From the NCBI RefSeq assembly GCF_002999135.1, contig NZ_CP027229.1:1933501-1997500 (forward strand): DNA of 64,000 nucleotides, in the 5' to 3' direction. The notes beneath the pieces were generated by a model. It worked only from the letters and a program-made list of their open reading frames with translations, searched no databases and was not told the DNA's origin. This DNA comes from Capnocytophaga sp. oral taxon 878 (GTDB lineage: Bacteria; Bacteroidota; Bacteroidia; Flavobacteriales; Flavobacteriaceae). Each line of letters starts with the position of its first letter. Within the stretch, counting starts at the first letter, position 1. Position numbers and translations under genes: made by a program. This document shows, piece after piece, positions 7,701-14,375 of this stretch.

Positions 7701-8394
7701 AATCGGGTTTATCGGCACTTTTGGGTGCGAATTGGTCGACGGTAGCCCCTTGGATGAAAGCCACATTGTCCTTATAAGCGGAAACAATGCTATTAGGATG
7801 TTCTTGTGAAGTCTTTTTAATGAGTTTGAAAAGGGTAGAAGGCTTTTCCTCACCATCGATAACAAAAGTACCGTTGAAGATTTTATGGCGGCAGTGTTCG
7901 GAGTTGATTTGTGAGAAACCAAACACTTCTGAGTCGGTGAGTTTGCGCCCCAGTTGTTTAGATAAATTTTCTAAGTAGGCAACTTCTTCAGCGCTTAGTG
8001 CAAGCCCCTCTTGCTGGTTATACGCCTCGATATCATCAATTTCAAGTGTTGTTTGTGGGGTGATAGCTATGGTAAAGCTATCTTGAGTAAGACCGTTGTA
8101 TTGCTCAAAGAGCATAGGGTCGAAAGGGGTATCGGGGTTGGTTAGTTCGTGGAACTCTTCGATGCGGGTAATTCCATGAATATCCATATTCTGGGTAATT
8201 TCCACAGCATTGGTACTCCAAGGGGTAATCATTGCGGCACGAGGCCCAATGAAAGTGCCACTAAGGGTAGGCTGGTTAAGTTGTTGGGCATTGCCAAACA
8301 GCCATTTCAGTTTGTTGAGGTTGGCCTCAGAGAGGGTAGCTTCGGTAGCTACCACATAGATAGTGTTTTTTGGGTTTTTAAAGAAGAGAACCAT
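4726..8394 (-). CDS. purL: Phosphoribosylformylglycinamidine synthase
   Basis: Catalyses the fourth step of purine synthesis, converting FGAR, glutamine and ATP to FGAM. It is the large single-chain form (1222 residues from ATG 8394). It contains the linker domain, two ATP-binding synthetase halves (LSLKAETHNFPTTVEPF, TGSGGEIRDRLAGGQG, SGASDFGN-type segments) and a C-terminal glutamine amidotransferase with the nucleophile in VGICNGCQLF and a following HGEGKFH. The frame runs open upstream to 8541, but that extension crosses the promoter box at 8512-8519 and lacks homology, so MVLFFKNPKNTIYV is taken as the start. A terminator follows. No other pur genes adjoin it. Confidence 0.97.
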   Translation of the reverse strand: MVLFFKNPKNTIYVVATEATLSEANLNKLKWLFGNAQQLNQPTLSGTFIGPRAAMITPWSTNAVEITQNMDIHGITRIEEFHELTNPDTPFDPMLFEQYNGLTQDSFTIAITPQTTLEIDDIEAYNQQEGLALSAEEVAYLENLSKQLGRKLTDSEVFGFSQINSEHCRHKIFNGTFVIDGEEKPSTLFKLIKKTSQEHPNSIVSAYKDNVAFIQGATVDQFAPKSADKPDFYEVKPFEAVLSLKAETHNFPTTVEPFNGAATGSGGEIRDRLAGGQGSLPLAGTAVYMTAYPRLEEDRPWEKGMAERQWLYQTPMDILIKASNGASDFGNKFGQPLITGSLFTFEHEEGGRKLGFDKVIMQAGGVGYAKASQAIKHTPQEGDKIVILGGENYRIGMGGAAVSSANTGAFGAGIELNAVQRSNPEMQKRAANAIRAMVESDESPIVSIHDHGAGGHLNCLSELIEETGGKIDLDKLPVGDPTLSDKEIIGNESQERMGLVLPEKAIAKLKTIADRERAPMYEVGVVTSDKHFSIASAKKGTHPMDLDLSALFGSSPKTVMTDETVVTNYEELHYYASQLQNYLVQVLQLESVACKDWLTNKVDRCVGGKVAKQQCAGALQLPLNNVGVMALDYNGKEGIATSIGHSPLTALISPTAGSRNAIAEALTNIVWAPLKDGLQSVSLSANWMWPCRNKGEDARLYEAVEAASNFAIELGINIPTGKDSLSMKQKYPDGGDVIAPGTVIISAAAHCNEVQKVVEPVLKRNGGNIYYINFSGAHFELGGSAFAQVLNKIGDKAPTVTDAEGFKTAFNVVQSLIKEGKIQAGHDIGSGGLITTLLEMCFAENDLGATIDLSGLSADEDLVKTLFAENAGVVIQADSSIEATLEAHFLEWANIGEVTTSQELTIHHFGKSYHFNIPELRDVWYLTSYLLDKQQTQNNKATERYQNYSEQPLQYIFPAHFTGEKPARPAGKRPIAAVIREKGSNSEREMANALYLAGFDVKDVHTTDLISGRETLEDVQFIGAVGGFSNSDVLGSAKGWAGALLYNEQAKKALDNFFARPDTLSVGICNGCQLFMELEVINPEHAEHGKMWHNDSGKHESGFVSVSIPENNSVMLSTLAGSTLGVWISHGEGKFHLPLAEAEYNIVGKYAYQEYPANPNGSDYKTAMLCDKTGRHLVTMPHIERSVFPWQWAYYPSEKTAVSPWLEAFINARKWIEARNAE

Positions 8395-8511
8395 CTTTTC
8401 AATTAATAATTTACAATTAATAGTTAACAATAAGGAGGTAGCTTTTAGTATATAGTTCCTTTGATCATTTTTGCCAAAGGTCGTAGTACGAAGAGCCATT
8501 AAAAACTTTGG

Positions 8512-8541
8512 CAAAGGTACAAACTTTTTTTTAAATAACAA
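8512..8541 (-). promoter_or_regulatory. purL promoter
   Basis: TACCTTTG on the minus strand (8512-8519) with TTG at 8539-8541, spacing 19. The leader is about 112 nt and AT-rich. The box overlaps the upstream open extension of purL and lies just beside the end of the neighbouring DUF2752 gene, so purL has its own promoter. Confidence 0.75.
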
Positions 8542-8878
8542 CGAGTGGGTAAATTATGATAAGAACGGCATCGGTTATTAAAAGTTTTTTGAGGTGTTGA
8601 GGATGATAATAGGCTATGGCACTATGCAAGATTCGGCTTATGAAAAACAGCACTCCAAAAGCAAAAAGCCAATATGAATGAGGATTGATAGGTGTGCTGA
8701 AATTTAGGTGGAGAAACTGTGATAAATCACGAGAAATACCACAGGTGTGGCAGGGCAGATTATAAGAGACTTGGTAGTTGCAGTGCAAAGGCAGAGAACT
8801 ATAGCGGAAATAGGCTGCTATAGCTGTGAGAAATATTACCAATAGGACATTGGCTAAGAGGTATTGCTTATTATTCAT
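8531..8878 (-). CDS. DUF2752 membrane protein
   Basis: A 115-residue inner-membrane protein with three hydrophobic segments (about 7-24, 68-85, 97-114). The central motif LPCHTCGISRD (Cys43, Cys46, Arg50) is the DUF2752 signature, usually written CPGCGxTR. The family has no established reaction. The start codon overlaps the end of the upstream membrane protein gene by 8 bases, so the two are translationally coupled. DUF2752 genes commonly sit beside such small four-helix proteins in Flavobacteriia. Its last codons overlap the purL promoter. Confidence 0.88.
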   Translation of the reverse strand: MNNKQYLLANVLLVIFLTAIAAYFRYSSLPLHCNYQVSYNLPCHTCGISRDLSQFLHLNFSTPINPHSYWLFAFGVLFFISRILHSAIAYYHPQHLKKLLITDAVLIIIYPLVVI

Positions 8879-9209
8879 TAGGGTGAGGCTGGGGTGGTGA
8901 GGGCGGCAACCGTTGTTCTTTATAAAGCATTATTTTGCGTGCTGTTACGTAGATGATAGCTTGTGAGCCCCCTATGGCTGTTGCTACTGCTGAAAGTATT
9001 AAGGCTGCTATTGCAATAGCTTTGTTAGTTTGGCGCTTATAGGTAAGGTAGAGTGCTATAGCCGAAAACACTAAAGCTGCAGCCCCCATAAAAAGTGATA
9101 AAACACCAACACAAGGGACTACAGCAAACATAAAACTAACGACTCCCATTACTAAGGCTATTACACTAAGAGTAATAGCCAAAGGGTCATCTTTTTTTAT
9201 TATTAACAT
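8871..9209 (-). CDS. Small four-helix membrane protein (DUF4190/CCC-motif type)
   Basis: A 112-residue inner-membrane protein with hydrophobic helices at about 10-30, 33-55, 64-85 and a weaker segment after that, then a short polar Pro-rich tail (PPSPPQPHPNE). The pattern matches the small DUF4190-like proteins that accompany DUF2752 genes in Flavobacteriia; function unknown. It overlaps the DUF2752 gene by 8 bases and forms a two-gene unit with it. A TACATTTG box on the minus strand at 9326-9333 could be the -7 element, but no clear -33 partner is visible. The 200-base upstream gap holds nothing else. Confidence 0.75.
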   Translation of the reverse strand: MLIIKKDDPLAITLSVIALVMGVVSFMFAVVPCVGVLSLFMGAAALVFSAIALYLTYKRQTNKAIAIAALILSAVATAIGGSQAIIYVTARKIMLYKEQRLPPSPPQPHPNE

Positions 9210-9409
9210 CCTACTATTGACAATTGATAATTAACAAAAAAACAATCTCAGTTTTAATTATTTCAAAGGAGGGAATAAGTAATTTTAGTCCTTCCTGATT
9301 TTGAGTTGTTATATAAATTAACGCGCAAATGTAGTAAAAATATTGTAATTGGATTTAGCTGGAAATAAAAAACTTTGATAAAATGTAATTGCTTGTTCGT
9401 CTCAATTTG

Positions 9410-10099
9410 CTAATTAGCAAATTTTGCGATTAGCTCTTCTGAGCGTTTGCGCCCTGCTAAATAGTTAGGATCAAGCTCTATGGCTTTTTGTAGATAGGCA
9501 AGGGCTTGGGAGCGGTATTTGCGCTGAGGGTGCTGTTTTGCCCACGCCCAATATACAAAACTCATTATTTTCCAAGAGGCGTACTCGGGGTGTTGTGCTT
9601 GCTTGCGTATGATATTTTCAAAATCGATTTTGGCTAAAGCACGCTTGCGGAAGTAAAACCAAGGTAGATTTTCGGCTACGCTACCGCGCATAAACTCGGG
9701 GAGATAGTGTATTGCCCCATACTTCTGTATTGTTATTTCAAAGAGTTGGAAACTTTTGCCAATGAGGGAAAGCTTAAAAGTTTCGGCAGCTACTAAAGCC
9801 ATTGCTGAAGCCTTATAGGAGAGGATAAAAGGCTGTAAAGCCTCTGAGGCTTGGGGATGAGCTTCGCAGTCTGATAAAACGGTGAGGCTTTTTTGTGCAT
9901 AGCCTTTGTAGTGCTTATTGAAAAAACCTAAATTAAGGGCTACTTCGTGATAGATAATTCCTAAGCGTACTTTGTTAAGCAAGGAAGGAGTTTCCTTATA
10001 CTCAGTTTCAACTTCGGGAAGTTTGGATTGCAGGAGGTTGTTGTCGATGAATTCCATTACATCGTCTAAGGCGATTTGATACTCATTAAGTGTAGTCAT
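9410..10099 (-). CDS. TPR-like hypothetical protein
   Basis: A 229-residue soluble, almost entirely helical protein. The C-terminus (about residues 180-225; RSQALAYLQKAIELDPNYLAGRK) is a clear tetratricopeptide unit with the usual A-x-x-x-L-x-x-A-I-x-L-D-P pattern; the rest is helical and may contain degenerate repeats. There is no signal peptide or enzymatic motif. TPR proteins usually mediate protein contacts; the partner is unknown. It is transcribed alone, with a possible TACTTTTG box at 10125-10132 upstream. The stop codon lies inside a TTTGCTAATTAGCAAATTT repeat. Confidence 0.75.
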   Translation of the reverse strand: MTTLNEYQIALDDVMEFIDNNLLQSKLPEVETEYKETPSLLNKVRLGIIYHEVALNLGFFNKHYKGYAQKSLTVLSDCEAHPQASEALQPFILSYKASAMALVAAETFKLSLIGKSFQLFEITIQKYGAIHYLPEFMRGSVAENLPWFYFRKRALAKIDFENIIRKQAQHPEYASWKIMSFVYWAWAKQHPQRKYRSQALAYLQKAIELDPNYLAGRKRSEELIAKFAN

Positions 10100-10165
10100 T
10101 ACGTGTTCTTTTTAAAATTCGGGGCAAAAGTACAGCGTAATGAGCTTTCGTGTTGTTGACTTAAG

Positions 10166-10750
10166 TTAAGATTTTTTGGTGTGCATACGTTTTTGTAATC
10201 GGCTTAAGCTTTCGGGACTGATACCTAGAAGATTGGCAATGTACTTTTGAGGCACCCGCTGAAAGAGTTCTGGGCGTGAGCGCAACAAGTGCTGAAAACG
10301 TTCTTCGGGTTTATCGGCGGCGAGGTACATAGCGGTATCGGTCGCACGTTGGAGGATTTGTTCTGCCATTAGGCGTCCGAAAGTTTCGAAGTTATGATGC
10401 TTGGTATAAAGAGCAAAAAGGTTTTCTTTAGTGATGCTATATACGGTAGTTTCCTCTAAGGCTTGCAACGAGAGATTGGAAGGAGAACCATTATTAAAAC
10501 TCATAAAAGCGGTAGTCCATTGGTTTTCTAGAGAAATATCACAGGTTTTTTCATTGCCGTCATCTTTGGTGTGAAAATGGCGAACGCAACCTTTGACAAT
10601 AAAAAAGAGATGCTTACAAGGCTGAGGTGCCTGTAAAAGCATTTCTTTTTTGCCAAAAACACGTTCGGTGAAATACTGATCGACTGCATTGAGTTCTTCC
10701 TCGGTAAAAGGAAGAGCTTGCTGAAAATGTTTTTTTAGAGAATCAAACAT
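10166..10750 (-). CDS. Crp/Fnr family transcription regulator
   Basis: A 194-residue cytoplasmic regulator. Residues about 25-120 form the cyclic-nucleotide-binding-like beta roll (LFFIVKGCVRHFH). The C-terminal helix-turn-helix contains YIANLLGISPESLSRLQKR. The ORF can be extended to 10852, but that part has no family resemblance, so ATG 10750 (MFDSLKKHF) is chosen. Similar proteins in Bacteroidetes lack the cAMP-binding residues and have unknown ligands. It lies downstream of the rearranged aldo/keto reductase region and is transcribed in the same direction, with a 52-bp hairpin repeat between. Confidence 0.88.
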   Translation of the reverse strand: MFDSLKKHFQQALPFTEEELNAVDQYFTERVFGKKEMLLQAPQPCKHLFFIVKGCVRHFHTKDDGNEKTCDISLENQWTTAFMSFNNGSPSNLSLQALEETTVYSITKENLFALYTKHHNFETFGRLMAEQILQRATDTAMYLAADKPEERFQHLLRSRPELFQRVPQKYIANLLGISPESLSRLQKRMHTKKS

Positions 10751-10810
10751 AATGTTATTTGATCTGTAGCTTACCATTATAAAAATTACTGAATTTGGTG
10801 ATTTTCCAAT

Positions 10811-10862
10811 AAAACTCGCCGTGATGCGAGGTGCATAGGATGCTTGCAGCACGGAGAGTTTT
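10811..10862. repeat. 52-bp hairpin repeat, copy 1
   Basis: It begins AAAACTC and ends GAGTTTT, with inner pairing GCCGTG / CACGG and a small ATGC / GCAT hairpin near the apex. It lies 23 bases beyond the stop of the chimeric gene on the minus strand, where it can act as a terminator. Copies 2 and 3 are at 13302 and 14252. Confidence 0.75.
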
Positions 10863-10884
10863 TTATTGCATATTGTGCTATGAG

Positions 10885-11649
10885 TTAATTACCATATTGT
10901 AATATCATCTCTACAAAAGCAGGGTCTCGGTGAGAATAGAAGAGCGTTTGCTGGGTATCAAGAGCTACTATTAGGCTCATATCCTCTGCTGAGAGTTGGA
11001 AGTCAAATATATTAAGGTTCTGCTGCATACGCTCTTTGCGCACCGACTTAGGAATGCAGATAATATCTCGTTGCAGAAGATAACGCAAAGCTACTTGGGC
11101 AGCTCTTTTGTGATACTTTTCGCCAATAGCATTGAGCGTAGGATTGGCAAAGAAATCGTTTCTGCCTTCGGCAAAAGGACCCCACGACATTAACTTGGTA
11201 TCGTATTTCTTCATTAGTTCTTGGAGGTCTTGCTGTTGGTAGAATACGTGTGTTTCCATTTGGTTTACAGTAGGTTTTATCTCAGCGTGGTATGCCAAAT
11301 CGAGGTATCTATCGGCATAGAAGTTGCTCACGCCAATAGCGCGTACTTTGCCCTCTTTGTAGGCTTCTTCCATAGCGCGATAAGAGCCGTAATAATCACC
11401 AAAAGGTTGGCGAATGAGTAGCAAATCGATATAATCAGTTTGTAGTTTGCGCCAGTCGGCTTTGGAAGTAGGGCATCCCCATATTTTAGACCATATACCA
11501 GTAGCGAAAATATCATCGTGGTTGAAATCGTCGTGCCAAATTAATTTCCATTCCTCTTTTTCTTTGGAAGAGGTGTCATCTTCTTTTTGTTCTTGAGAGC
11601 AACCTACAATGATGCTCCAAATGCATAAAATAATAAAAGTTTTTCTCAT
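10885..11649 (-). pseudogene. Chimera: GH16 lipoprotein start fused to aldo/keto reductase tail
   Basis: The 254-residue frame has two unrelated parts. Residues 1-66 are a lipoprotein signal (IIVGC, Cys17), an acidic QKEDD export-signal-like stretch and the opening of a family 16 glycoside hydrolase (EWKLIWHDDFNHDDIF). From Arg67 it is the C-terminal two thirds of an aldo/keto reductase, almost identical to the intact gene at 12293-13135. The reductase part lacks the catalytic Asp, Tyr and Lys, and its His is replaced (LLLIRQPF against LLLVHQPF); the hydrolase part stops before its active site. It therefore cannot work as either enzyme. The promoter at 11681 belongs to the hydrolase part. The fusion is in frame and may still be expressed. 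Confidence 0.85.
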
Positions 11650-11680
11650 AATATTGTATTGTTTTTAAGTTATTCTAAAT

Positions 11681-11711
11681 GCAAAGGTAGTGATAATTTG
11701 ATAATTAGCAA
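11681..11711 (-). promoter_or_regulatory. Promoter of the chimeric gene
   Basis: TACCTTTG (minus, 11681-11688) and TTG (11709-11711) are 20 bases apart; the TTG lies in an AATTAGCAAATT repeat. It is about 30 bases upstream of the chimera's ATG. Confidence 0.75.
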
Positions 11712-11728
11712 ATTAGTAAATTAGCGAA

Positions 11729-11760
11729 TTTGCATATTAGGCAATTATGTATTACTTTTG
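11729..11760 (+). promoter_or_regulatory. Promoter of the coiled-coil lipoprotein gene
   Basis: TTTG (11729-11732) and TACTTTTG (11753-11760) are 20 bases apart and end 27 bases before the ATG at 11788. It is divergent from the chimera promoter, with only 17 bases between the two -33 elements. Confidence 0.8.
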
Positions 11761-11787
11761 TGGCATTAAAATATTAATAATATAATT

Positions 11788-12207
11788 ATGAAAAAAGTAT
11801 TTTTAATGGGAGTGTTAGCTTCCTTTATGTTAGCGGGTTGTGGTACAGCTAAATCACCAGAGATGAAACGCTTGGAAAAACAACAACAAGCCTTGAAACT
11901 CAATACCGAGCTCAACGAATTGCAAATGAAACTCACACAAGAGCAAACCAATAATCAGTCGTTGCAAACTGAGGCTGCACAGGCTAATGAAGAAGCTACT
12001 GATCGCACGGATGCTTTTAGTGATGCGAGTTCGGCTTCAGCAAGTGCTAAAAAAGCGAACAAAGCTGAAAAGGCTTTGCGCAAAGCTAGTAAAGCTAATA
12101 AGCAATTAGCAAAAAGTAATCGCCGTATTGAGAAATTGCAAAAAGACATCACTAAATTGCAAGAAAAGATAACTGAACTAAATGCTGAAGTAGAATTTAG
12201 CAAATAG
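11788..12207 (+). CDS. Coiled-coil lipoprotein
   Basis: A 139-residue exported lipoprotein. The signal peptide ends in a lipobox (FMLAGC, Cys18). The mature part is a charged, Ala/Lys/Gln-rich coiled coil with a Ser/Ala linker (about 75-90) and a second heptad region to the end. It has no enzymatic motif. Size and make-up resemble small periplasmic or outer-membrane lipoproteins that bind the cell wall or act as spacers, but no family is certain. It has its own promoter and a strong symmetric terminator at 12231-12266. It lies between the two copies of the aldo/keto reductase sequence. Confidence 0.85.
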   Translation: MKKVFLMGVLASFMLAGCGTAKSPEMKRLEKQQQALKLNTELNELQMKLTQEQTNNQSLQTEAAQANEEATDRTDAFSDASSASASAKKANKAEKALRKASKANKQLAKSNRRIEKLQKDITKLQEKITELNAEVEFSK

Positions 12208-12230
12208 ATACAAGTTAGATGTTTTATTAA

Positions 12231-12266
12231 AAATTCCCGTGTGGTACAAGTACCACACGGGAATTT
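12231..12266. terminator. Bidirectional intrinsic terminator
   Basis: A perfect 16-bp stem AAATTCCCGTGTGGTA (12231-12246) / TACCACACGGGAATTT (12251-12266) with loop CAAG. It sits 23 bases after the lipoprotein stop and 26 bases after the convergent aldo/keto reductase stop, so it can serve both. Confidence 0.9.
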
Positions 12267-12292
12267 TACTAATTAGCACATTTGCTAATTTG

Positions 12293-13135
12293 CTAATTAC
12301 CATATTGTAGTATCATCTCTACAAAAGCAGGGTCTCGGTGAGAATAGAATAGCGTTTGCTGGGTATCTAGAGCGACTATTAGGCTCATATCCTCTGCTGA
12401 GAGTTGGAAGTCAAATACATTAAGGTTTTGCTGCATACGCTCTTTGCGCACCGACTTAGGAATGCAGATAATATCGCGTTGCAAGAGATAGCGCAAAGCT
12501 ACTTGGGCAGCACTTTTGTGATACTTTTCGCCAATAGCATTGAGCGTAGGATTGGCAAAGAAATCGTTTCTGCCTTCGGCAAAAGGACCCCACGACATTA
12601 GCTTGGTATCGTATTTCTTCATTAGTTCTTGGAGGTCTTGCTGTTGGTAGAATACGTGTGTTTCCATTTGGTTTACAGCAGGTTTTATCTCAGCGTGGTA
12701 TGCCAAATCAAGGTATCTATCGGCATAGAAGTTGCTAACGCCAATAGCGCGTACTTTGCCCTCTTTGTAGGCTTCTTCCATAGCGCGATAAGAGCCGTAA
12801 TAGTCGCCAAAAGGCTGGTGAACGAGTAGCAAATCGATATAATCGGTTTGTAGTTTGCGCAAAGAGGTCTCGATAGAGGCTTTTGCCTTTTCATAACCTG
12901 CATTGCTTATCCACACTTTGGTTACGATAAAGAACTCTTTGCGGTCGATACCACTTTTCTTAATAGCATTACCTACGCCCTCCTCATTGCGATAGATTTG
13001 GGCAGTATCAATCATTCGGTAGCCTACCGAAATAGCATCGCTTACGCAACGCTCACATTCTTTAGGGTCTACTTGGTATACACCGTAACCCAAGAGGGGC
13101 ATTTGTACCCCGTTGTTTAATTGGATGTTTTGCAT
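12293..13135 (-). CDS. Aldo/keto reductase
   Basis: An NADPH-dependent cytoplasmic oxidoreductase of the 2,5-diketogluconate reductase group (280 residues, normal length). The catalytic tetrad is complete: Asp43 (MIDTAQIYRNEEGVG), Tyr48, Lys73 (FIVTKVWI) and His106 (LLLVHQPFGDYYGS). The C-terminal cofactor segment IICIPKSVRKERMQQN is present. The physiological substrate cannot be told from sequence. The last 568 bases (12293-12860) are repeated without indels, at roughly 95% identity by eye, in the chimeric gene at 10885-11452, so this copy is the likely donor. A TATCTTTA box (13168-13175, minus) may be its promoter. Confidence 0.93.
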   Translation of the reverse strand: MQNIQLNNGVQMPLLGYGVYQVDPKECERCVSDAISVGYRMIDTAQIYRNEEGVGNAIKKSGIDRKEFFIVTKVWISNAGYEKAKASIETSLRKLQTDYIDLLLVHQPFGDYYGSYRAMEEAYKEGKVRAIGVSNFYADRYLDLAYHAEIKPAVNQMETHVFYQQQDLQELMKKYDTKLMSWGPFAEGRNDFFANPTLNAIGEKYHKSAAQVALRYLLQRDIICIPKSVRKERMQQNLNVFDFQLSAEDMSLIVALDTQQTLFYSHRDPAFVEMILQYGN

Positions 13136-13301
13136 TTGTAATTCTTATTTTTAGTTTTTTGACCTTGTAAAGATAAGCAATTTTTGTAAAATAATTGTTA
13201 TAGAGGAGTTGGTAGTTTTTGAAATTCCCCCTTCAAAACTTTTATTAATGACGAGTTTCCATAATAAAGTTAGGTATAAGTTAACGAATCTGCTAGAGAA
13301 T

Positions 13302-13353
13302 AAAACTCGTGGTGATGCGAGCTGCATAGGTTGCTTGGACTACGGGGAGTTTT
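13302..13353. repeat. 52-bp hairpin repeat, copy 2
   Basis: Same ends (AAAACTC / GAGTTTT) and same length as copies 1 and 3. Inner stem bases differ but still pair (GTGGT / ACTAC). It lies 18 bases beyond the readthrough stop of the dinD-like gene on the minus strand. The rest of the 13136-13370 gap holds only AT-rich sequence. Confidence 0.75.
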
Positions 13354-13370
13354 ATTTATTGTGTGTTGTG

Positions 13371-14195
13371 CTATAGCTGCTCAATTTTAAGGAGGTCTTC
13401 AGCTTTTGTAGGTGATATGACACTGCGCCCCAATTGTGCTTCTAATTGCTTGCGCGCTACTTTGGCTACACTACCACCTTCTTTAGCTACCTTTTTCTGT
13501 TATTCTACTCCTTGTGGGTCTCGTTGTTTGGAAAGCTCGGTAGCTGAGGCTTCGGCTAATATGTTAAAAGCCATTTCCAAGTTAGTCATATTATCACGTA
13601 AGTTCTCTTTTTTGAGTCCTTTATACTGCTTGTATTCTTTGGTAGTAAATCCACTCCATTGTTGGGTGATAATATCAGTGAGAGTAGCATACTCTACCCC
13701 TTCTTTTACTCCTGTGCGTTTCCACTCATCAGTTAGTTCTTTTGGTACTTCAATAGATTTGATACGTTGGTTTATCCACGCTTCTGAATATCCCAAGCGA
13801 CGATAATCGGCTACGGCTTGTTCTATAGAGCGTTCGGGGTCTTGCAGTTGGTCAATACGAGTACTAGCAACTTCTGCCATCCATAGTTTAAAAGGCTCTG
13901 CCTTAGGAGAAGGTATAGACTGTATCAAACGGAAAAGTTGTTCAGTATCAGCGACATCAGTAAGCCGCATTTTGCCATCAGCTGCTTCTAATTTCAAAGC
14001 GTTACAGTTTGTAACGGTTTCATTTCCCTCTTCTTTTAGTCGTTTTTTTAATACACGCCAATAGGTCTGAGGGTTAGTGCTATCAGTTAATATAGCCACT
14101 GCATCTACAATTGAGAAATACCATTTCTCGTGAGTGTCGTCCCAAATGGTACGCACCTTGCGTTCTTCAAATAATTTGACAGCTTCTTTTTTCAT
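13371..14195 (-). pseudogene. dinD: DinD-like Bro-N antirepressor, interrupted by an in-frame stop
   Basis: A phage antirepressor-type protein with an N-terminal Bro-N domain (VRTIWDDTHEKWYFSIVD, then TYWRVLKKRLKEEGNE and SIPSPKAEPFKLWMAEV) and the DinD C-terminal region (TKEYKQYKGLKKENLRD). The first stop is TAA at 13500-13502, giving 231 residues. Reading on in the same frame gives QKKVAKEGGSVAKVARKQ and ISPTKAEDLLKIEQL to TAG 13371-13373, the usual end of DinD proteins. A single nonsense change has thus removed 42 residues. The shortened protein may still fold. In E. coli dinD is a LexA-regulated DNA-damage gene; here a standard promoter (14223) drives it. A second, deleted copy lies at 16077-16250. 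Confidence 0.85.
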
Positions 14196-14222
14196 TTCAG
14201 ATGATGATATGTTTTCAAGTTA

Positions 14223-14252
14223 CAAAGGTACTAAACAATTAAGAATTAACAA
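14223..14252 (-). promoter_or_regulatory. Promoter of the dinD-like gene
   Basis: TACCTTTG (minus, 14223-14230) with TTG at 14250-14252, spacing 19. The -33 element touches the end of the 52-bp repeat copy 3. Confidence 0.75.
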
Positions 14253-14303
14253 AAACTCGTGGTGATGCGAGGTGCATAGGCTGCTTGCACTATGGGGAGT
14301 TTT
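14252..14303. repeat. 52-bp hairpin repeat, copy 3
   Basis: AAAACTC (14252-14258) to GAGTTTT (14297-14303), identical in length to copies 1 and 2. It lies 73 bases beyond the stop of the 14376 gene on the minus strand, and its edge supplies the -33 base triplet of the dinD promoter. Confidence 0.75.
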
Positions 14304-14375
14304 TTATTGCTATTGTGCTGCAACTTGCTTGTTGCGCTAGGGCTTAATTATTGTAATCTTGGAGTATAAAGCTAG

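Noticed and set aside
8395..8541. N-terminal extension of purL
   Set aside because: It contains the TACCTTTG promoter box and an AT-rich leader, and the predicted peptide does not resemble PurL; the start is at 8394.
11328..11516. Membrane-like ORF within the chimeric gene
   Set aside because: It is a shifted-frame shadow of the reductase segment. An equivalent shadow occurs in the intact reductase gene (12685-12903).
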